Assembly: GCA_013400115.1 (NCBI GenBank)
Contig: VXBP01002567.1
Location: 248,001 to 312,000 of the forward strand
DNA length: 64,000 nt
Origin: Rhinopomastus cyanomelas
Taxonomy: Eukaryota > Chordata > Aves > Bucerotiformes > Rhinopomastidae
Reading direction: 5' to 3'
This document shows positions 57,023 through 64,000 of the stretch, piece after piece. The notes below the pieces were generated by a model, which ran no database searches, had not been told where the DNA came from, and was given only the letters and a program-made list of their open reading frames with translations. Each line of letters begins with the position of its first letter. Position 1 is the stretch's first letter. The position numbers and the translations under genes were made by a program.

Positions 57023-57273
57023 TATAGAGTCAGTCTGGGTTAGAAGGGACCACAGGATCATCCAGTTCCAACCCCACTGCCATGGGCAGGGACACCCACC
57101 CTAGATCAGGCTGGCCAGAGCCTCATCCAGCCTTAAACACCTCCAAGGACGGGGCCTCCACCACCTCCCTGGGCAACTCATTGCAGGCTCTCATCACTCT
57201 CACAGTGAAGAACTTCTTCCTCACATCCATTCTAAATCTTCCTACCTCCAGCTTTGCTCCATTCCCCCTAGTT
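57023..57273 (-). repeat. CR1 group 3 segment inside a group 1 copy
   Basis: 'tagagtcagtctgggttaga', 'ccacaggatcatccagttcc', 'accctagatcaggctggcca', 'ccaccacctccctgggcaac' and 'cctcacatccattctaaatc' cover about 250 bp of group 3 CR1. The left join is at the base used at 49218 and 58640; the right join is to 'ccaggcggg' of the host. Confidence 0.9.
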
Positions 57274-57369
57274 CCAGGCGGGTTTGAAATGTCTCCAGAG
57301 AAGGAGACTCCACAATCCCCCCTTCCAGTGCTCTGGCACCCTCACTGGGAAGAAGTTCCTTCTCATATT

Positions 57370-57420
57370 TATAGAATCATTAGGGATAGGAAGGGACCTC
57401 AAAAGATCATCTAGTCCAAT
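57370..57420 (-). repeat. CR1 group 1 tail nested in same-strand CR1
   Basis: Fifty-one bp: tatagaatcattagggatag to 'tcatctagtccaat', placed where the host should read catattgatgtgg. Confidence 0.9.
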
Positions 57421-57530
57421 ATGGAACCTCCTGCATTCCAGCTCACACCCACTGCCCCTTGTCCTATCCCTAGATGACCCTGAGAAGAGCCTGGCTCCAT
57501 CCTCCTGACACCCACCCTTCAAAACTTTAG

Positions 57531-57833
57531 AGAACTGCCTTTGTCTCTGTCTTTTGAACAGGTAACATCTTAGATGCTGAAACATAAAGCAAAGCGACAC
57601 CACACCAGAGGGGTCACAACGAATAAACTGGGCTCCTCTTACCCTCTCAGCTGCTGGTGGTGAAGCTTATGGCCTGAATTTGTGTGCTCCAGATAAGTCT
57701 GAGGTTCTCTGCTGTGGAAACAAAGGGACTGAGGCTCACCTTGCTGACACCTGACAGTCTGTAGGTTCACTCGGGGACTGACATCTCGGGACGCTCTCTG
57801 TCTCGCAGCAGAAATGAAGTTCCTCTGAGAAGG
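57531..57833. other. unique spacer
   Basis: Nothing recognised. Confidence 0.4.
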
Positions 57834-58027
57834 AACTTCTTCACGGTGAGGGTGAGGGAGCACTGGAACAGGCTGCCCAGGGGGGTTGTGGAGTCTCCTT
57901 CACTGGAGACGTTCAAGACCCACCTGGATGTGTTCCTGTGTGACTTGCTCTAGGTGGTCCTGCTGTGTCAGGTGGATTGGACTGGATGATCTTTCAAGGT
58001 CCCTTCCAATCCGTTATGATTCTATGA
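57834..58027 (+). repeat. CR1 group 1 3' fragment
   Basis: Sense copy from 'tctgagaaggaacttcttca' via 'gggctgccca'-type block ('gaacaggctgcccagggggg') to 'ccgttatgattctatgac'. Confidence 0.94.
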
Positions 58028-58550
58028 CACACAACCCGATGCAGCTGGTTTGCTGTGGACAGTCTTCACGGGCTGAAATCTCAGCCCCTCTAAGCACGGG
58101 CACGTTTCCTGCTGGTGGTGAGGCGTAAACACCAGCGGCTCCAGACGCTTGGAGAAATAAACACGCCGCCTCGGTATTAATATTTCATCACAACACACTG
58201 AAGTTAAACCTCACTGATCCAGAGTGACCTGCAACCACTCAAGAAAATGTTTCCTTTCTATTTTCTTGGGTTTTCTTTTTTTTTTTTAATAATTTAACTT
58301 TTTTATGGGGAGTGAGGAAATAAGAGGGAATGGTCTCCTGAATGGCAGGCTTAGCGTGGGTAAGCACAGCGGTTCCAGCTGGAGCAAAGCTGCTAATGTG
58401 CGGAGATGTTGCTTTGGGAAAGGTTTTTCAGTTCAAGGAGGATGATTTATCAGCTTTGCTTGTTGTCTCTGCTGTGTAAGGAGAATGGACCCGCTTAGTG
58501 CTCTGGAGTAAGAGAGCGCACAATCACTGTGCTCTTAGCAGCGCCTGTAG
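58028..58550. other. unique spacer
   Basis: A poly-T run at about 58276-58288. Otherwise nothing recognised. Confidence 0.4.
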
Positions 58551-58640
58551 TAGAATCATAGAATCATCAGGGATTGGAAGGGACCTCGAAAGAGCATCTA
58601 GTCCAATCCCCCTGCCACAGCAGGATCACCCAGACCAAGT
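58551..58640 (-). repeat. CR1 group 1 tail, part of a chimeric CR1
   Basis: Antisense tail 'tagaatcatagaatcatcag', 'ggattggaagggacctcgaa' to 'acccagaccaagt', then directly group 3. Confidence 0.94.
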
Positions 58641-58917
58641 CATAGAATCAGTCAGGGTTAGAAGTTCCAACCATCCAGTTCCAACCCCCCAGCACAGGCA
58701 GGGACACCCCACCCTAGATCAGGCTGGCTAGAGCCTCATCTAGCCTGACCTTAAAGACCTCCAGGGATGGGTCCTCTACCACCTCCCTGGGCAACCCATT
58801 CCAGGCTCTCACCACTCTCATGGTGAAGAACTTCTTCCTCACATCCACTCTAAATCTACCCACCTCCAGCTTTGCTCCATTGCCCCTAGTCCTGTCGCTA
58901 CCTGATAGCCACTGCTG
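58641..58917 (-). repeat. CR1 group 3 body of a chimeric CR1
   Basis: Antisense group 3: 'catagaatcagtcagggtta', 'accctagatcaggctggcta', 'ccacctccctgggcaaccca', 'tgctccattgcccctagtcc'. Minus-strand frame reads GSDRTRGNGAKLEVGRFRVD, VRKKFFTMRVVRAWNGLPRE, VVEDPSLEVFKVRLDEALAS without a stop to the usual ORF2 end. Clearest copy of the chimera. Confidence 0.94.
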
Positions 58918-59141
58918 AAATGCAGCGTAGCTTGGCACAGGCACTTGCTTCACGTCACTGCAGTCTAGTCTGTGGCAGATGACCTGGATGGAGTCTTTTG
59001 TTTAATTAAGAAGGTTCTAATAATGAAATGTTTTCTGTAACTGAACCCAAGAAGCTTCCAAAGACTGTAATTTGAGTAGGGTGCTAATGATCTGAAGCTC
59101 TCTGCATGTGGTAGGTGTTCTTCTGTTGAATGCAGATGATT

Positions 59142-59356
59142 CTTGACAGTAGGAAAACTTTTTTCACAGACAGGGTGGTCAGGCACTGGAATGGGCTTCC
59201 CAGGGAGGTGGTTGAGTAGTCATCCCTGGATGTGGTTAAAGATCATTTGGATGAGGTGTTGAGCCATGTGGTTTAGGGGTGAACTTGTAAGGTAGGGTCG
59301 ATGGTTGGACTCGATGATCCCAGGGGTCTTTTTCCAACCAGAGTGATTCTGTGATG
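59142..59356 (+). repeat. CR1 group 7/4-like old 3' fragment
   Basis: 'cactggaatgggcttcccag', 'tcatccctggatgtggttaa', 'gatggttggactcgatgatc' and 'tttttccaaccagagtgatt'. Diverged from all other copies here. Confidence 0.88.
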
Positions 59357-60598
59357 ATTAAATCAGAACTTACCACAAAGCCAGCAGGAAGTCTCTCCTG
59401 AGCTCTTTCTGATGAAGAATTTAACTCTCAGCCCTTGAGGGTGACTGGGTCCATAGGCAGCCATTAGGAAATTGATAGCTGACCTTGGACACTCCAGAGT
59501 TTGCAGGCAGTTGCTAACATGGTTCCTAAAGCTCAGAACTAAACATTGGCATCTTGTAATGAATTAAGCTAATTAAGCTGGCTGTGTGTGACCTGAAGCT
59601 GCTCAAGGGGAGAGTGTTACCTGACATTCAGCTAGGGAGGTCTTCCTCCCCACCCTTTTTTAATTTCTCTGATTAGACAAAGCAGTTGAATTCTATCCTG
59701 CAATCCACCACCTAACCTCAGTCCCCATCGTGGTGCTGGTTTGAGTGCGTTTGATCAAGTCTCAAAGAATGACTTCATTTGCCTTGCTTTACAATTTATG
59801 TTCCCTTAATTAACTTGATTTTAATAAGTGTGCTCAGGGATATGTGCATGAAGGGTGTTTTATGTGTCTCTCATTCATACAAACAAGGAAAGAACAATAG
59901 AAACGATTCCTTTTTATATAAAAGATTCCTTTCAGGGCTGAGTTAGAGGCAGTCGTCAACCCCCATGACCGCGCGAGGCACTGGAGGCATCGCTAACAAT
60001 CGTGAAGGGAAGCATCAGCAACACTTCACGTAGCTGTAGCTGCTCCAGCGTTTGATCAGATTTACAAGGGCTCCTGTAAAATGCACTAGGGGAAAATGTA
60101 AGGACTCGAGTGCAATTTAAACAGCAGCCTTCTGATAAACTCAGGATCAGCTGGTTTTGATCGCAGCAGTTTGGTGCAGGAGCACCACTTATGCACCACG
60201 AGTGAGGGTCGGAGGAAGCTTAAAGCAGCTGTGCTTCTATATTTGCTCACTCTCTGTATTCAAACCTTGGCTTGAGAGCTCAAAGGAAATGAGATGTGTT
60301 TTGCATAACCCAGTTGCAATTAGTGGAAGCACCTACTAATCTGCTGGTAGCGCTTCTGACCTTTCCAGGATCTGATTCCTTATCAGGAAATGAAAACATT
60401 TTCAGAAGAGGAACGGACTTGTTTATTTGGGGGCTCTGTGAAAATTCAGAAGGCTTTAAAGAAAAGACAGGCTTGAACAAAAATCTTTTTGAGAGCTTTA
60501 TTCTCCTGGCCAGAAGAACCTGAGGTTGTCCACGGGAGTTTCTTTTTACAGACTGATGTCAGATACTTTTTCTTTCAGAAAACAGAATCTTTTAGATA
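59357..60598. other. unique spacer, AT-rich
   Basis: Clustered TTAATTAA/ATTA words at 59560-59580 and 59805-59830 (cccttaattaacttgatttt). No repeat family in 1.2 kb. Confidence 0.4.
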
Positions 60599-60676
60599 CA
60601 GAATCACAGGGATTGGAAGGGACCTTGAAAGATCATCTAGTCCAATCCCCCCACCACAGCAGGACAGGAACAGGAT
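60599..60676 (-). repeat. CR1 group 1 tail fragment
   Basis: Antisense tail with a short deletion (agaatcacagggattggaag): the usual 'atcatta' is missing. It ends 'caccacagcaggacaggaac'. Confidence 0.9.
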
Positions 60677-61548
60677 CATGTACAGGAACATTATCTCTGA
60701 GATAATTTTATAGACTTCTTCCCTTCCAACTGTTTTGGTGAGTGCCTGTGACAGTGCTGATCCCGACAGCATCCAGAGTAAAAGGGGAGGCCACTGTGTC
60801 AGTGGTGATGGACTTGCTCAAGTGTGGCTCATCCTCTAAGAGCTGAAACGTAAAATGAGGCTGATAGCCCCGAGTGACAGAAGGGAAGACCTTCAAATGT
60901 GAGATTTAGTGTTGATGAATTGTAATAAGTCAGGGTAATTCGAGGAAATCGCTACTAAATCCCAAACTACCTCTTCCAATGTTTGCTTAAAAAGACTGCA
61001 GAGCAAGAAATAAACCCTGAATTAGAATGACTTATCTCTGAGCCCCCACCTTCCTTCTCAGTTTCAGCATCCATCTGGGAATCAGATTTTCATTTTTCTC
61101 TCTCATTTTTCTGCCTTCTTATTTCGGGGCCGGAGCAATCAGGCAGATTTGCAGAACCCAAAGAATTCAGTGTATGCAGATTGATAATTGGATATGAGAC
61201 ATGGATATCAAACGTGGCGCAAAAAGGTCTGCGGGGGATTTGGAAGTCTGCTCTGCATTAACGAAGCAGGTGCTGACTGCTTCCTGTGTTGCTCTGGACG
61301 AGGCTGCTCTCTTTCCCACACGAGCAGAGAGCACCGAGGCATTTTGCCCTTTGCAGCTACCAGGATGGGGAGCACTGCTCTGCATCCTTCCACTGAACAG
61401 AGCCACAGCAGCAGCGGAACCAGCCCAGCTCACTACAGTCAAGGCTGCTGTGCAGATCTGCTGTCTCCAGCAAAGTATCTGCAAGGGTTCCAGAGCTGCT
61501 GGACTGCAAAGGCATGTGATTCTCCCTCTGTGCTGGGCCCTCTCCTTT
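60677..61548. other. unique spacer
   Basis: Overlapping ORFs in three frames at 61167-61608 reflect a GC-richer stretch. None has a recognised domain, and the longest (61201-61608) runs into the CR1 at 61549. Confidence 0.4.
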
Positions 61549-62028
61549 AGTACTGGGGGCAGTGCTGGGCCCCTCGCTTCAAGAAAGAGGGGCTGGAGCA
61601 GGTTCTAGAGGAGCAATGAGGATGGGGAAGGGAAAGTCTGATGGGGAGAGGCTGAAGGACCTGGGGGTGTTTAGCCTGGAGAAGAGGACGTTCAGGAGGG
61701 ACCTCCTGCCTCTCTACAACTACCTGAAGGGAGATTGTAGTCAGATGGGGGTCAGGCTCTTCTCCCAGGCAGTTAGCACCAGGATGAGAGGGCAGCTGCC
61801 AGGGAGGGTTAGGTTGGATGTTAGGAAGCCCCTGCTCAGAGGTTATCAGAGCCTGGACTGGACTGCCCAGGGCAGTGGTGGAGTCCCCATCCCTGGAGGT
61901 GTTTAAGGACAGCCTGGCAGTGGCCCTTACCTCCCTGGTGTGGCTACTGGGGTGATGTTAGGTCCTGAGCTGGGCTGGCTGAGCTCAGAGGGCTCCTCCA
62001 GCCTCAGTAATTCTGTCACTCTGTGACT
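61549..62028 (+). repeat. CR1 group 6 (GC-rich) 3' copy
   Basis: Sense copy with ORF2 C-terminal peptide RLKDLGVFSLEKRTFRRDLL, PLYNYLKGDCSQMGVRLFSQ and VRLDVRKPLLRGYQSL, then 'gactgcccagggcagtggtg', 'gctgggctggctgagctcag' and 'gggctcctccagcctcagta'. The most complete group 6 copy, frame open for about 90 codons. Confidence 0.94.
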
Positions 62029-62842
62029 GTCAAGGTGACCATGAGGGGATATGGTTGCCAGCCTTTATGTGAAGTGGTTCCAGTGGATTAGAGCTTTTCT
62101 GTCTTCATTCTGAGCCCCTCTTACCCTCCTTCAGTCAGGGCTAAGTAGCAGGTTTGCTCACCTACGCTGCCCTCTCCTCTGCAAACACAAAATCCCTTAA
62201 ACAAATTGTGGAAGGACCCTTTTTTTTGTCCTTTTCTGTTTATTAGAAGGACTTGGCTAATCCCTGTGTTTACGAGTCGTCGGGTGTGTCAACCTACAGA
62301 CCCAGGGACTTAATGAAATTCATCTGTTCTCCATTTGCCAACAGAATTGAAGGGAGGGGGAAGGCTCCACCAACCCTCAGCGGAACACAGATCTGACTGG
62401 TATTTGCAGGCACGGGCTCCAAAGGGAGCAGTGGGTGGGAGGAGGTGAAGCAGCTGAATGGGAGAAATGAAGGGAAATATCCCCCCTTCAATTAGAGTAA
62501 TTAAAAAGTAGTAAAAATAAACCACCCAGATGAGAGCCTGGCCAAAACAAAGTCTTAACGTACACTTACGGTTGAAAGAGTCTGCCGAAGGCCACCGCCG
62601 CGTGTTGCCACAGCCCTCTCGCGTCTGTCTCTGACATTAAGCAAATACCAGCGCAGGAATGGGAATGGTGGCAGCTCTTGGGTCTTGCTCCAGCTGCAGT
62701 GGGCTGGTGGGCTGAGCAGCGAGGCCACGGCATTCCTTGGAGCAGGACTGCCAAGCACCAGCCACTGCAGCTCTCGTGGGTTCAGCCTTCAGTGCGCAGC
62801 TGAAGTTCAGCACATCCAGTGTTAGGAGGGTAAGAACAACCC
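62029..62842. other. unique spacer
   Basis: No repeat family. Multiple overlapping minus-strand ORFs (62294-62758) lack motifs. Confidence 0.4.
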
Positions 62843-63092
62843 CAGGTACCACTATAGGCTGGGGACTGACCTGTTGGAGAGTAGTGTAAGGGAAAGGGAC
62901 TTGGGGGTCCTGGTGGACAGCAGGATGACCATGAGCACTGGAACGGGCTGCCCAGGGGGGTTGTGAAGTCTCCTTCACTGGAGATATTCAAGACTCGCCT
63001 GTGTGACTTGTTTTAGGTGATCCTGCTGCTGCTGGTAGATTGGACTGGATGATCTTTCGAGGTCCCTTCCAATCCCTAGTGATTCTATGATC
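62843..63092 (+). repeat. CR1 group 1 copy with internal deletion
   Basis: The 5' part 'actataggctggggactgac', 'gggacttgggggtcctggtg', 'gacagcaggatgaccatgag' belongs to mid-ORF2 just after RT. At about 62936 it jumps to 'cactggaacgggctgccca' of the 3' end. About 300 codons' worth of intervening sequence or less is missing. Tail 'ctagtgattctatgat'. Confidence 0.92.
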
Positions 63093-63847
63093 CATAAAAC
63101 CTCTCTGAGAAGGTGTTGAAGTCCCATTTGCTTCTCTGTGTAGGTTGCTGCCACTCTCTGTTTTACAACCTCATAGCTTGGTCTCTCTGATCTGACCTGT
63201 ACTGCTCTGGTTTAGGTTTTTCCAGTCTATTTTTTTAATATCTACCACCTTGGTCTTGAATTCCCCGGGAGGACCTACAGGGTGAGATGACTGTTTCGTT
63301 GGTGATTCCTCCCTGGTGCTTGTCATTGTAGATGTATTTGTCACATCCACTTTGCTGAAGCACAGGAGCTGCTGAGATCCCTGCTGTGGTACATTTCCTA
63401 GAAGCCTCTGTCCTGGCTCCAAACACATCTTCATTAACTGTGGACAAGTACTGCTGTCACACTGGGTTGTGTTTTTATGATGTGGAAAGTGGCTGGAGTA
63501 TGAGTTAGACTCTTCAAATCTGTAACTGGATGTTCAAAATCCTGTGGAAAAATATGGTAATTTGAACTTCTGGGAGATGCACCAACCTTTGTCTGCAGGC
63601 CAGAGGCTCTGTGACTAAGAAGCTCAGTGGTGAGAATTTTTGGCACTCCCAGTGCTAGGGTCAGTAGATGATAGCTCTTGGTTGTAATCGTGTAATCCCC
63701 AAAACTCTTCACGCAGTAACAAGCATGGTGTTTCTCAGGCTGCCCTATGAGAGAGGAGGAACCTGTGTTCAGTCCCTGCCGTTTTAAAGGACTAACATCT
63801 ACAATTCTGAAGATGTTAGAAGTTCTTCTCTTTACAAACCATTATAA
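63093..63847. other. unique spacer
   Basis: Minus-strand ORFs 63171-63447 and 63434-63712 show no recognised domain. No repeat family. Confidence 0.4.
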
Positions 63848-63904
63848 AGAGGGATTGGACTAGATGACCTTTTGAGGTCCCTTCCAATCCCTAATGATTC
63901 TATG
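63848..63904 (+). repeat. CR1 group 1 tail-only fragment
   Basis: Fifty-seven bp: agagggattggactagatga, 'ccttttgaggtcccttcca', 'atccctaatgattctatga'. Confidence 0.93.
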
Positions 63905-64000
63905 AAGTCTAAATAAAGTCCTGATTTTCACAAAGCTCTCCTGTATCATCTCTTACTCAGCTGAGCCAGTGGGGAGCTGCAGTGTCAGCTTCTCTTTAAA

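Larger units (their letters stand above)
56938..57530 (-). repeat. CR1 group 1 copy with two insertions
   Basis: Antisense copy 56938-57022 (tcatagaatcattagggagt to 'ctaggccaagt'), 57274-57369 ('ccaggcgggtttgaaatgtc' to 'ccttctcatatt') and 57421-57530 ('atggaacctcctgcattcca' to 'acccacccttcaaaac'). The gaps hold a group 3 CR1 piece and another group 1 tail. Together they account for one ~290 bp element in three parts. Confidence 0.88.

Noticed and set aside
61201..61608. 135-codon ORF as a gene
   Set aside because: Three overlapping frames open at once, runs into a CR1, no recognised domain.
1..64000. Bacterial systems, CRISPR arrays or phage-like operons
   Set aside because: Dense stop codons, CR1 LINEs throughout and no tandem gene arrangement; the repeats are dispersed retrotransposons, not spacer-separated direct repeats.

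Overview
The window looks like non-coding nuclear DNA from a bird. The main evidence is the repeat content: about 78 fragments of CR1 LINE retrotransposons, by eye roughly a quarter of the 64 kb. They are recognised by the octamer tail ATTCTATG/ATTCTGTG, by the 3' consensus (GGGATTGGACTAGATGATCT on the sense strand) and by C-terminal ORF2 peptides. About 48 of them belong to one closely related 3'-end group (called group 1 here). That CR1 load is unusual for birds, and from general knowledge it fits Piciformes (woodpeckers and relatives) best. The order-level guess is an inference.

I found no protein-coding host exon, rRNA gene, functional tRNA gene, CRISPR array or bacterial-type operon. Every open reading frame with recognisable homology is a CR1 ORF2 remnant: the C-terminal region at 15959-16400 (+) and 54094-54474 (-), an RT core at 9506-9700 (+), and an endonuclease piece near 55800-55935 (-). 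The sequence reads as one or more introns, or an intergenic interval, filled with 5'-truncated retrotransposons.

CR1 groups used below are named by 3' end. Group 1: 'attagggattggaaggga' on the antisense strand. Group 2: 'catcatggctggaaagga'. Group 3: 'cagggttagaagggacca'. Group 4: older 'cattcaggctggaaaaga'. Group 5: 'cctgcttgagcaggaggg' on the sense strand. Group 6: GC-rich, ending 'ctcctccagcctcag'. Group 7: old Y/X-like copies ending 'ggtctcttccaaccttaa' or similar.

Layout. 0-9 kb: mixed old and young CR1 tails, with a knot of nested opposite-strand tails at 6.85-7.27 kb. 9.5-10.4 kb: the largest group 1 copy, with RT motifs. 12.5-13.1 kb: an LTR-like block with a CR1 tail inside it. 21.3-21.5 kb: a tRNA-like head joined to a CR1-like tail, a SINE candidate. 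22.5-23.1 kb: a second LTR-like block. 25.97-26.14 kb: a clear 5S rRNA-derived relic, probably an ancient 5S-type SINE. 26-53 kb: CR1 copies separated by unique spacers. 53.8-58.9 kb: dense nested and tandem CR1 (groups 1, 3, 5 and an old copy). 59-64 kb: sparse old copies and a GC-rich group 6 copy.

The most interesting observations concern how the repeats are joined. Several CR1 copies share the same chimeric junction, in which a group 3 or group 1 3' end runs directly into a second group 1 tail at ...TATGACTTGGTCT.... Many 40-90 bp CR1 tails are inserted inside other CR1 tails. The tRNA-like/CR1-tail unit and the 5S relic are the other leads. Two single-base Ns sit next to local direct duplications, and one 22-base N gap sits in a poly-G run; these look like assembly problems.
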